From positions 372,001-436,000 of the forward strand of contig CAWIOU010000035.1 in the NCBI GenBank assembly GCA_963837805.1: a DNA stretch of 64,000 nt. The letters are read 5' to 3'. A program made the position numbers and the translations under genes. Origin of the DNA: Bog-756 sp963837805. Lineage in GTDB: Bacteria; Actinomycetota; Acidimicrobiia; Acidimicrobiales; RAAP-2. Positions 1 through 8,311 of the stretch are shown here, one piece after another (within the stretch, counting starts at the first letter, position 1; each line of letters begins with the position of its first letter). Under the pieces are notes generated by a model. The model saw only the letters and a program-made list of their open reading frames with translations. It was not told the DNA's origin and did no database searches.

Positions 1-1
1 C

Positions 2-205
2 AGGATCGAGGTCCGCTCACGCCACGGGGACAGCCACCTCGGGCACGTCTTCGAGGACGGGCCGGCCGAAGAGGGCGGACTGCGCTACTGCATCAACTCC
101 GCCGCCCTGCGGTTCGTCCCCTACGACGAGCTGGAGGCGGAGGGGTACGGCAAGTACACGACGTTGTTCGACAACCCGCCGACAAGGCAGGAGGAATCCA
201 CATGA
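2..205 (+). CDS. msrB: Peptide-methionine (R)-S-oxide reductase MsrB, C-terminal part
   Basis: The reading frame enters from the left window edge and gives the last 67 residues of an MsrB enzyme, which reduces the R epimer of methionine sulfoxide in oxidised proteins. The family block RHGDSHLGHVF is followed by GLRYCINSAAL, whose cysteine is the catalytic residue of MsrB. The stop codon overlaps the msrA start (ATGA at 202-205), so the two stereospecific repair enzymes are translationally coupled. The N-terminal half, including any zinc-binding cysteines, lies outside the window. Confidence 0.95.
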   Translation, partial: RIEVRSRHGDSHLGHVFEDGPAEEGGLRYCINSAALRFVPYDELEAEGYGKYTTLFDNPPTRQEEST

Positions 206-720
206 GCACCACTGAGAAGGCCATCCTCGCCGGAGGTTGTTTCTGGGGGATGCAGGACCTGATCCGGAGGCACCCGGGCGTGCTGTCCACCCGGGTCGGA
301 TACACCGGAGGCACCGTCCCGAACGCCACCTACGGCAATCACGAAGGGCACGCCGAAGCGATCGAGATCACCTTCGACCCGGCCGAAACCTCCTACCGCG
401 ACCTCCTCGAGCTCTTCTTCCAGATCCACGATCCGACGACGCTGAACCGTCAGGGGAACGACCGGGGAACCAGCTACCGGTCGGCCATCTTCTACCTCGA
501 CGACGAACAGCGCCGGGTGGCCGAGGACACCATCGCCGACGTCGAGGCCTCCGGCCTGTGGCCGGGGAAGGTGGTCACCGAAGTGACCCCGGCCGGGCCC
601 TTCTGGGAAGCCGAGCCCGAGCACCAGGACTATCTCGAACGGTACCCGCAGGGCTACACCTGCCACTTCCCGCGACCGGGCTGGGTGCTTCCCCACCGCA
701 AGGACAGCGTCGCCCACTGA
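202..720 (+). CDS. msrA: Peptide-methionine (S)-S-oxide reductase MsrA
   Basis: A 172-residue MsrA that reduces the S epimer of methionine sulfoxide, complementing MsrB immediately upstream. The catalytic motif GGCFWG is at residues 11-16 with the nucleophile C13. The family blocks GYTGGTVPNATYGNHEGHAEA and NRQGNDRGTSYRSAIFY follow. The only other cysteine I see is C154 in GYTCHFPRPG, a candidate resolving residue. The ATG overlaps the msrB stop, and GGAGG stands a few bases upstream inside msrB. Length is normal for the short bacterial form, with no signal peptide, so the enzyme should be cytoplasmic. Confidence 0.97.
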   Translation: MSTTEKAILAGGCFWGMQDLIRRHPGVLSTRVGYTGGTVPNATYGNHEGHAEAIEITFDPAETSYRDLLELFFQIHDPTTLNRQGNDRGTSYRSAIFYLDDEQRRVAEDTIADVEASGLWPGKVVTEVTPAGPFWEAEPEHQDYLERYPQGYTCHFPRPGWVLPHRKDSVAH

Positions 721-877
721 ACCGGCGTCGGCGGTCCGACCCCGGCGCATGATGGCGGAAGCCAAAGACCACCGACATCACCGGGCGGGGCCGGCCTGCG
801 CCATCTCCTCGCGGCCGACGGCAGACAGGGTCGCCAGCGCGGTGAGCCACGGGTAGGGCGGCTCGGGGGCGACTGAC

Positions 878-1228
878 CTACAGCAGCTCGAGGACCCGTT
901 CGGGTGGTCTGGCGATGACGGCCCGTTCGCCGAGCACGAAGATCGGGCGCTCCAACAGAATGGGGTGCCGGGCGATCGCCTCCAGGAGCTGTTCGTCCGA
1001 GGCGTCGTCCAGCCCGCCTTCGGCGTAGACCGGTTCGCCGGTGCGCATCATGGCCCGGGGGTCGTCGATGCCGAGCCGTTGCATGAGCCGGATCAGCTCG
1101 TCGACGGTGGGCGCGGACTGGAGGTAGCGCACCAGGTCGACATCGATGCCGTGCTCCTTGAGCAGCGCGTCCGCCGTCCGGCACTTCGAACACGAGGGAT
1201 TGAAGTACAGGGCGGGCTCTGCTTCCAC
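878..1228 (-). CDS. ArsC-family (arsenate reductase/YfgD-like) protein
   Basis: A 116-residue thioredoxin-fold protein of the glutaredoxin-type ArsC family. The N-terminal motif NPSCSKC places the nucleophilic cysteine at residue 13, with a second cysteine at C16. The downstream block HPILLERPIFV (about residues 88-98) corresponds to the conserved Arg-Pro region that contacts the substrate in ArsC. The start is GTG at 1228, preceded by GGGGGA. There is no arsenic-efflux gene nearby, and many relatives have no proven arsenate reductase activity, so the family is safer than the substrate. It stands downstream of a phosphoesterase on the same strand with a 23-base gap. Confidence 0.85.
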   Translation of the reverse strand: MEAEPALYFNPSCSKCRTADALLKEHGIDVDLVRYLQSAPTVDELIRLMQRLGIDDPRAMMRTGEPVYAEGGLDDASDEQLLEAIARHPILLERPIFVLGERAVIARPPERVLELL

Positions 1229-1251
1229 TCCCCCATCCTACGATCCCCCGC

Positions 1252-2677
1252 TCAGGTCGGATCGTCGAGATCGGGGGGATGGGCGGCGATCCAGGCGGTG
1301 GACGACCGCGGGACGACGTGCTGGGAGAGGGCTGCCTTGTGGGCGGCCACCTGGCTCGGGGTCTGGGCGAAATTGAACGACCCGAGATAGTTGTAGGCGT
1401 TCTTGTCCGTGGCGTTGAGTGGCGGCACACCGAGCACATGCTCGGTGAAGGCGAGGAGGCTGGCCCAGGTGGCCACGTTGTGATCGGTATGTCCCTTGAT
1501 CACCCACGGCGAGATCAGGATCATCGGCACCCGGATGCCCAGGCCGCTGGGCGGCGCCACCGCGTCGTAGAAGCACCCGCAGTCGTCCCACGAGAGGAAG
1601 ATGGCGGTCGACTGCCACTGGGGACCGTTCTCGATGGCCGAGACGACCTTGCCGATCCAGTTGTCCCCGGTGGCCATGGAGGTCCCGTTGTGCTGGGAGG
1701 TCGAGCCGCTCGGACCGGTGGCCGGCATGAGCAGCGAGAAGTTGGGCAGCGTCCCGTTCTTGGCGTTGGTGATGACGCTGGCCGTGGGCACCATGCTCTT
1801 GGCCTCGTTGGTGTACAGGCAGTCGGCAAAGGTCGGACAGGTGTCCCAGATGTAGTTGCCGTCCGACTTGGCGGCGCCGTAGATCTTGAAGGTCTCGCCC
1901 GCCTTCTTGAGGCTGTCCAGGATGGTCGGCACCCAGTGGGCCGGGCTGTTCCGCACCGCCACCGGCTCCTTGCTGACCTCGGGGCTGCCCTTGGGTGCCG
2001 GGACGCACGAGGGCTCCATCATGAACGGCGCCATGCCGGTCGCCGACCAGGGAGCGGTATCTCCCGAGTCGCATCCCCATCCCGGCCCGTTGCCCCGACG
2101 GGTTGTCGCCGGAGAACCCGTCGAGGTCGTTGGCGGTGACCAGCGCCAGGTGCTCACCCCAGCTGGGAACGGGGCCCGGCTCGAAGGTCATGTCGCTGAT
2201 GGCAAAGGTTTTGGCCAGCGAGATGACGTTCTGCACGGAGGGGTTCGGTCCCCCGCCCGACAAGGTCGGCTCGTAGACCGAGTAACAAGCGTACTTCGGG
2301 CCGCTGCACCCGCTGACCTTGTCGAACCCGTCCATCTTGCCGCCGTCGATGGCCGTGGTCTGGCCCTTGATGCTGTGGTCGACGCTCGGGACCACGTCGG
2401 GGGCGGCGGACAGCGGGATGGTCTGGCCGGTCGACAGGGTGCCGGTGGTCGTCCCCGTGCACCGCCCGTGCTGGACGCAGAAGGCGCCGAGGATGTTGTT
2501 GAAACTGTGGTTCTCCTGCATGAAGATGACCACGTGCTTGATCGGCGTGGGAAAGGTGACGGCCGATGCCCCCGCCGGTTGCGAACTCGGACCCGGACTC
2601 AGGCCCGAGGCCGACACCGCGGCGATGGTCCCGACACCCAAGACGATGGCGGCCGATAGGGCCAGGCGGTGTCGCAT
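1252..2677 (-). CDS. Secreted PF04185 phosphoesterase (phospholipase C/acid phosphatase family), frameshifted
   Basis: The product begins with a signal peptide (MRHRLALSAAIVLGVGTIAA) and then the family motif HVVIFMQENHSFNNILG, as in phospholipase C and acid phosphatases of PF04185. These enzymes hydrolyse phosphoester bonds outside the cell. The frame is intact to the GDNPS region, and then homology jumps to the next frame (GNGPGWGCDSGDTAPW through FLSWDDCGCFYDAV to the stop at 1252). Removing one base from the CCCC run at 2093-2096 restores one continuous protein of about 474 residues. The ATG at 2677 has GGGGAGG upstream. I list it as one gene. The break is either a sequencing error in the run or a recent inactivation. 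Confidence 0.85.
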
Positions 2678-2874
2678 CTCGTCCTCCCCTGCTGGTGGCG
2701 CGCGGGAATGAGAAGTCGGGCCGGGAGCCCGGGAGCGTAGCCACTCACGATGACCCGCAACAGACCGAACTGTCGCTCCTCACGTCCAAACGTCAGGCCG
2801 TCCGACCGCGTTACAGGTCCGGGTCCCCCGGACGCACGTCCCGAGCGTTCCCATCGGGAGGACGGCGCTTGGTC

Positions 2875-4362
2875 TCACCCCGGTCGGACCGACGCCAGCC
2901 GGGCCCGCACCTCCTCCGTCAAGCCCTCGATGACCAGGGCGCGGATACGACCGTCCCGAGTTTCGAAGGTGTCGACCACCGTGCTGTCCGTGCCGGCGAT
3001 GTGCAGATCGATCTCCACCACCAGCCGGGCGCCGTCGATGCGGAAGGGACCGGGACGGGGAAGCAGATCCCCGTACCGGAACGCCCCCTCGTCGTAGAAG
3101 CGGACGATGGCGTCGGTCCCCCGGTAGATCGTGCCTTGCGCGTCCAGCACGGCATCGGGGGCGAAGAGGCGGCCGAGAGCGGCGGCGTCCCGCATGGTGA
3201 TGGCCAGGAAGTAGTCGGCGGCCACCGCGGCCGGTCCGCTCCATCGTGACGGCAGCCCGTAGATGCGCCGGGCGTTGGCCCCGAGGATGCGCGCCTGGGC
3301 GTCGACTCCCAGCGGCTCCATGGTGCGACGGAGGGCCGCCACCGCCCCGGGGAAGGTGGCGTCGTGGTGGGGATAGTCGGATCCCCAGACCACCCGGTCC
3401 TGGCCGATGAAGGGCAACAGAGCGGGCAGGGTGGCCTCGTCGACCTCGAAACTGATGGCGCACTGGCGGGCGAAGTACTCGCTGGGGCGCATCGGCATCT
3501 CCGGGCAGAACCCGCCGAAGTTCTCGAACTGCTCATCGAGACGTTCGAGCCAGAAGGGCACCCAGCCGCCGCCCGATTCCAGGAACACGAATTGCAGGTC
3601 AGGATGACGTTCGAGGATCCCGAAGGCCATGAGCTGGGCGCAGGCCAGCATCTCCTCGAAGGAGTGCGAGACGGCGTGCAGGATCAGGGGATTGAAGGGC
3701 CGGTCCGAGCCCAGGGTGGGCACGATCACCGAACTCCCTTCGTGGATGGCGATCGGCACCCCGAGCTCCTCGGCGATGCTCCACACCGGCTCGTAGGCGG
3801 TGTCCGACAGTGAGCGTCCCAGGCACGGATTGGGTCGGACGAATGCCGCCTTGAATCCGAGCTGGTCGACCGCTCTCCGCAACTCCCGCGCTGCCGCCTC
3901 CGGGTCCTGGAGGGAAACCATGGCCGCACCGAACAGCCGGTCCGGATCGGCGGCGCAGTAGCTGGACAGCCAGTCGTTGTAGGCGGTGGACACCATGGTG
4001 GCCGTGACCGGATCGGTGAGGGCCCAGAAGTAGAGCCCGATCGAGGGGTAGAGCACCGCCTGATCGATGCCTTCGAGATCCATGTCGACCAGACGAGCGA
4101 CCGGGTCGGAACCTCCCGGCCGGGCCTCGGCCAGGGAGGTGTACCGCGACGGGTCGGCAAAGGTGGCGCCGGGGGTGGCCAGCGTTCCCAGGGGAACGGC
4201 GAGGATCTCCCGGTCGCCCACCACCACGTGCTCGTAACCGGAGGCATCGGAGTGGATGCGGGGCCGGTGGGCCTCGGGGAGGTGCGTCCAGGCCTCGAGC
4301 GGCTCGACCACATGGCCGTCGGCATCGATCACCGGCGTGGGAACGTGCACGCTGTCGCTCAT
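2875..4362 (-). CDS. Amidohydrolase_2 family enzyme fused to a SnoaL-like domain
   Basis: The first ~350 residues are a TIM-barrel amidohydrolase of the ACMSD/decarboxylase-like PF04909 group: VIDADGHVVEP near the N-terminus, and WGSDYPHHDATFPG carrying the late metal or catalytic aspartate. The last ~130 residues (from about SRWSGPAAVAADYFLAITMR) have the pattern of a SnoaL/NTF2-like domain: a YF-hydrophobic helix, DAVLDAQGTIYRGTDAI, and a terminal sheet. Fusion of the two is uncommon. The frame stays open far upstream, but ATG 4362 (MSDSVHVPTP) is preceded by GGGGTGGGG and starts exactly where homology begins, giving 495 residues. Natural substrate unknown. Related enzymes decarboxylate or hydrolyse aromatic or lactone compounds. 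Confidence 0.88.
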   Translation of the reverse strand: MSDSVHVPTPVIDADGHVVEPLEAWTHLPEAHRPRIHSDASGYEHVVVGDREILAVPLGTLATPGATFADPSRYTSLAEARPGGSDPVARLVDMDLEGIDQAVLYPSIGLYFWALTDPVTATMVSTAYNDWLSSYCAADPDRLFGAAMVSLQDPEAAARELRRAVDQLGFKAAFVRPNPCLGRSLSDTAYEPVWSIAEELGVPIAIHEGSSVIVPTLGSDRPFNPLILHAVSHSFEEMLACAQLMAFGILERHPDLQFVFLESGGGWVPFWLERLDEQFENFGGFCPEMPMRPSEYFARQCAISFEVDEATLPALLPFIGQDRVVWGSDYPHHDATFPGAVAALRRTMEPLGVDAQARILGANARRIYGLPSRWSGPAAVAADYFLAITMRDAAALGRLFAPDAVLDAQGTIYRGTDAIVRFYDEGAFRYGDLLPRPGPFRIDGARLVVEIDLHIAGTDSTVVDTFETRDGRIRALVIEGLTEEVRARLASVRPG

Positions 4363-4665
4363 GCCCCACCCCGGAGTACCGCCACTGTGGCTCCCTTGCT
4401 CGTTCCGTCCGTGCCTGTCGCCGACGCTAATCCCACAATGCCGGCCCGGGATCGACGCCGCCGGACCGTCCCGAAAATCACAACCGTGTAATCGCCGGCG
4501 GCCGCTCGTGCCCACCACGGAAGGACATTCCGGCTCCCCGGTGTCGCCGCGTCCCCGTCCCGAAGTTGGCGGTGCGCCGCGACGAAAAGTGTGGTCAGAT
4601 TGACGTGGAGGGAAGCACATGACCTTGCGTAGGAGACCGCCCGGGAACTGAAAGGCGGAGTCGCC
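4363..4665. other. Divergent intergenic region
   Basis: About 300 bases separate the leftward amidohydrolase gene from the rightward EF-G-like operon, so promoters for both should lie here. I find no long palindrome or recognisable RNA structure and would not assign exact promoter boxes. Confidence 0.5.
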
Positions 4666-6810
4666 ATGGAACAGCAGGCGGCAGTGAACGTCATCGATGC
4701 CGATCAAGCCGGAGCGTCGGAATCGGCGGGACCGCGGCCGGTCGGCAAGCACGCCCCCGGGCCTCCGGCGGGCATCCGCAACGTCGCCCTGGTCGGCCAC
4801 AACGGCTCGGGGAAGACCTCACTGGCCGAGGCGCTGCTGTTCGCCACCGGGGCCATCCCCCGGCGGGGGAAGGTCGATGACGGCTCCACGGTGAGCGACT
4901 TCGAGCCCGAGGAGATCAAGTACCGGATGTCGCTCTCGCTCGCCCTGATCCCGTGCACGGTGGGCGATGTGAAGCTCAACATCATCGACACCCCCGGCTA
5001 TGCCGACTTCTTCAGCGAGGTGAGGGCGGCCTGCTCGGTGGTGGACTCGGTGGTCGTGGTGGTGAGCGCGGTGGAGGGCATCGAGGCGCAGACCGAGGCC
5101 GTCTGGGACCTGGCCGCCGAGTTGGGTCTGCCCCGCCTGATCTTCGTCAACAAGCTCGATCGTGACCGGTCCAACTTCGACCGCACCCTGCACGATCTCC
5201 AGGATCGCTTCGGGGAGGGGATGGTGCCGTTGGAGCTGCCGGTGGCCGGCGATTCCGGCCTCCAGGGGATAGCCGATCTCCTCACGGACACCGTGATCAG
5301 CTACGAGAGCGGGACGCCGCGGTCAGGTCCGGTCCCGAGCGACCTGTACGCCACCGAACACGAGGTCCGTGAGCAACTGGTGGAGGGGATCGTGGTCGGT
5401 GACGACGAGCTCATGGAGCGCTATCTCGACGGAGACGACCTGTCGAGCGCCGAGATCGAAGGAACGCTCGCCGCCGAGGTGGCCGAGGGAAAGGTGTTTC
5501 CGGTGGTGTGCGGCTCGGCCGCCACGGGGGTCGGCGTCGACCGCCTCGCCTCACTGTTGGCCGAGATCGCCCCGGCTCCGGAATCACGACCGCCGATCGA
5601 GGTCCTGGCCGGCGATTCGGTCCAGGAGATCCGCTGCGACCCGGGTGGCCAGCCCCTGGCCCGTGTGTTCAAGACCATTTCCGATCCCTACGTGGGAAAG
5701 ATATCCCTCCTGCGTGTCCTGTCGGGAACCATCCGGACCGACAGTGTGCTCATCAATTCCCGCACCCACAGCGACGAGCGACTGCACGGGCTGGAGCAGC
5801 TGCGGGGCAAGGAGGCCCACACCGCCAGCGAGGTTCGGGCCGGGGACATCGTGGCCGCACCCAAGCTGGCCGACGTCCTCACCGGCGACACGCTGGCGCC
5901 CAAGGGGGTGCCGGTGGCCGTCCCACCCCCGCCCGTCGAGCCGGTGGCCCTGTCCATCGCCATCAGGCCCAAGTCCGAAGGCGACGAGGACAAGCTCATG
6001 ATCGGGCTCCACCGGCTCCAGGAGGAGGATCCGGCCCTCGTCGTCGAGCGGGTCGACGAGACCCACCAGACCATCCTCTCGGGAACGGGCGAGACCCACC
6101 TGGCCATGGCCGTCGAGCGCCTGGCCCGGAAGTTCGGGGTCGAGATCGTCAGCGAGGACGTGCTCGTCCCCTACCGGGAGACGATCACCAGGTCGACCGA
6201 GGCGGAGGGCAAGTACAAGAAGCAGACCGGCGGCCACGGCCAATTCGGGGTGGTGTCGATCCGCCTCGAGCCCCTCGAGCGGGGCCAAGGGTTCGAATTC
6301 GTCAATCAGGTCGTCGGCGGGGCCATCCCGCGGCAGTACATCCCGGCCGTCGAGCGGGGGATCATCGAGGCCATGGGGCACGGAGGGGTTCACGGCTTTC
6401 CGGTGGTCGACGTGCGGGCCACGTGTCTCGATGGCAAACACCACGCCGTCGATTCATCGGAGATGAGTTTCAAGATGGCCGGGTCGCTGGCCTTCAAGGA
6501 GGCCATGGCCAAGGCCGGGCCGGTGCTGCTCGAACCTGTCTCGCTCCTCGAGGTGACCGTGCCGGCCTCCATGCAGGGTCATGTGCTCGGGGACCTGAAC
6601 TCGCGTCGGGGACGGGTACAGGGCACCGACGCCCTGGGCACCGACGCCCAAAGGATCACCGCCCTCGTCCCTCGGGCCGAGATCCGTCGCTACGCGGTGG
6701 ATCTGCGATCGCTCACCGCGGGGCGGGGCCGGTTCCGGGCCGAGCACGATCACTACGACGTGTTGCCGACCAACCTGGTTGACCGGGTGACCAAAGTCGC
6801 TGCCGGGTGA
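4666..6810 (+). CDS. EF-G-like translational GTPase (FusA2/EF-G paralogue)
   Basis: A 714-residue paralogue of elongation factor G. The P-loop GHNGSGKT is at residues 44-51, the G3 motif is DTPGYADF and the G4 motif NKLDRDR. Domains II to V follow, including the domain IV segment KYKKQTGGHGQFGVV. The ~40-residue N-terminal tail before the G domain and the overall sequence style match the actinobacterial FusA2 group rather than housekeeping EF-G, and no rpsL/rpsG/tuf neighbours are present. Family members bind ribosomes, but their specific role is unsettled. It heads a rightward cluster with the PAS and MBL-fold genes. Start ATG 4666 follows GGCGGAG. Confidence 0.93.
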   Translation: MEQQAAVNVIDADQAGASESAGPRPVGKHAPGPPAGIRNVALVGHNGSGKTSLAEALLFATGAIPRRGKVDDGSTVSDFEPEEIKYRMSLSLALIPCTVGDVKLNIIDTPGYADFFSEVRAACSVVDSVVVVVSAVEGIEAQTEAVWDLAAELGLPRLIFVNKLDRDRSNFDRTLHDLQDRFGEGMVPLELPVAGDSGLQGIADLLTDTVISYESGTPRSGPVPSDLYATEHEVREQLVEGIVVGDDELMERYLDGDDLSSAEIEGTLAAEVAEGKVFPVVCGSAATGVGVDRLASLLAEIAPAPESRPPIEVLAGDSVQEIRCDPGGQPLARVFKTISDPYVGKISLLRVLSGTIRTDSVLINSRTHSDERLHGLEQLRGKEAHTASEVRAGDIVAAPKLADVLTGDTLAPKGVPVAVPPPPVEPVALSIAIRPKSEGDEDKLMIGLHRLQEEDPALVVERVDETHQTILSGTGETHLAMAVERLARKFGVEIVSEDVLVPYRETITRSTEAEGKYKKQTGGHGQFGVVSIRLEPLERGQGFEFVNQVVGGAIPRQYIPAVERGIIEAMGHGGVHGFPVVDVRATCLDGKHHAVDSSEMSFKMAGSLAFKEAMAKAGPVLLEPVSLLEVTVPASMQGHVLGDLNSRRGRVQGTDALGTDAQRITALVPRAEIRRYAVDLRSLTAGRGRFRAEHDHYDVLPTNLVDRVTKVAAG

Positions 6811-6819
6811 GCCCGGCGA

Positions 6820-7257
6820 GTGTCCATGAGTGAGGCGGCGCCCGGCCCCGGGTCGGCCAAGAGCCTGCCCCTGATCCTGGCCCGCGAGTTGGCCTCGAAT
6901 CTGGCCACGCCCATGTTCCTGCTCGATGCCCGTGGTGTGCTGGTGTACTTCAACGAGGCGGCGGCGCGGCTCATCGGGAAGGAATTCACCGACCTCGGGG
7001 AGATCCCGGCCGACCAGTTCGGCGAGTCCCTGCAGCTGGCCCGGCCCGACGGGCGACGCCTCGGCCTGCGCGAATCCCCGGCCGGAATCGCCTTCTTCCA
7101 GCGGCGCCCGGCCCACAAGACGCTGATGGCCACCTCCTACGACGGGGTGCGCCGCCAGTACGAGGCCACCGCCTACCCGCTCTTCGGGTCGGAGGGAGAG
7201 ATGCACGGCGTCTTCGCCGTCTTCTGGCAGGACCCGGCAGGGGCCCGCACCAGCTGA
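6820..7257 (+). CDS. Small single PAS-domain protein
   Basis: A 145-residue protein that is essentially one PAS sensor domain: TPMFLLDARGVLVYFNEAAARLIG is a typical PAS beginning, and the closing strands are YEATAYPLFGSEGEMHGVFAVFW. No output domain is attached, so it may act through a partner. It starts 9 bases after the EF-G-like stop (GTG 6820 or ATG 6826), and its TGA overlaps the next ATG by one base, so all three genes look co-transcribed. Ligand and partner cannot be told from sequence. Confidence 0.82.
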   Translation: MSMSEAAPGPGSAKSLPLILARELASNLATPMFLLDARGVLVYFNEAAARLIGKEFTDLGEIPADQFGESLQLARPDGRRLGLRESPAGIAFFQRRPAHKTLMATSYDGVRRQYEATAYPLFGSEGEMHGVFAVFWQDPAGARTS

Positions 7258-8135
7258 TGCAGGCGCGGGTGTGGGGATGCCGGGGATCGATCGCCGCCCC
7301 CGGGCCCGAGACGGTCAAGTACGGGGGCAACACGTCGTGCGTCGAGGTCCGCCTGGCCAGCGGGCACGTACTCATCCTCGACGCCGGGACCGGTATCCGA
7401 CCCCTGGGTGTCGTGATGCAGAAGGATCTTGCCACCGAGGTGAACATCCTGCTCACCCATCTCCATCTCGATCATCTGCAGGGCCTCGGGTTCTTCCGCC
7501 CGCTGTTCGTCCCCGGGCTCGACATCCACGTCTGGGGTCCGACCTCGCCGGTGCAGCACCTGTCCGAGCGCATCGCCATGTTCCTGTCCCCGCCCCTCTT
7601 CCCCCTCCGTCTCGAGGACATCCCCTCGCACCTCACCTTCCACGATGCCACCGACGAGTTGATCACCATCGGCTCGGCCACGATCCGATCGGCCAAGGTC
7701 ACCCACCAGGGCCCGACGCTGGGTTATCGGATCGAGGAGAACGGCCGTGTGCTCGTCTACATCCCCGATCACGAGCCGGCCCTGGGCACCGATCTCTCGT
7801 CCATCCCCGAGACCTGGATGAGCGGACACGTCATCGCCGACGGCGCCGACGTTCTCCTCCACGATGCCCAGTACCGTGACGAGGAGTACGACGCCCACAT
7901 CGGCTGGGGTCACTCGAGCGTCGACGCCACCATCCAGTTCGCCCAGAAGGCAGACGTGGGCAATCTCATCCTCTTCCACCACGATCCGTACCACACCGAC
8001 CCGGAGCTCGAGGTGCTGCTCGAGGAGGCCCGGGCGAAATGGCCCGGCATGGAGGACCGGGTCAACCTGGCCTTCGAAGGCATGACCATCACGCTCGACG
8101 GCACATCCCCGGTCCATGTCGAGCAGGCGGTCTGA
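7257..8135 (+). CDS. Metallo-beta-lactamase-fold hydrolase
   Basis: A 292-residue MBL-fold enzyme. The metal-binding motif THLHLDHLQG is at residues 67-76 (H68, H70, D72, H73), and LLHDAQY plus WGHSS supply later conserved positions. The start MQARVWGCRGSIAAPGPETVKYGGNTSCVEV is typical of phosphodiesterase-like or RNase Z-like MBL proteins often associated with signalling modules. The PAS gene just upstream (TGATG overlap) suggests the pair works together, for example a sensed signal controlling a hydrolase. The substrate is unknown, and there is no signal peptide. Confidence 0.9.
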   Translation: MQARVWGCRGSIAAPGPETVKYGGNTSCVEVRLASGHVLILDAGTGIRPLGVVMQKDLATEVNILLTHLHLDHLQGLGFFRPLFVPGLDIHVWGPTSPVQHLSERIAMFLSPPLFPLRLEDIPSHLTFHDATDELITIGSATIRSAKVTHQGPTLGYRIEENGRVLVYIPDHEPALGTDLSSIPETWMSGHVIADGADVLLHDAQYRDEEYDAHIGWGHSSVDATIQFAQKADVGNLILFHHDPYHTDPELEVLLEEARAKWPGMEDRVNLAFEGMTITLDGTSPVHVEQAV

Positions 8136-8311
8136 GCTGGCCGGGAAGCTTCGATCCGTGTGCCGTTCACTGCGGTGCGTAGGGGGTTGCGCGCCAGAAG
8201 CGAGGTAGCGGTCGCATTTCCGCCGTTTCGTGGTTGAATTCCGGAGTCGGGTCGTGGGCAAATGGACGGTGGACCGTGAGACGGCACCGCGGAGCGGAAG
8301 GTTTCAGGCTG

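Noticed and set aside
4363..4800. N-terminal extension of the amidohydrolase to 641 residues
   Set aside because: The extra part overlaps the EF-G-like gene and is not protein-like; ATG 4362 has a good ribosome site and begins the homology.
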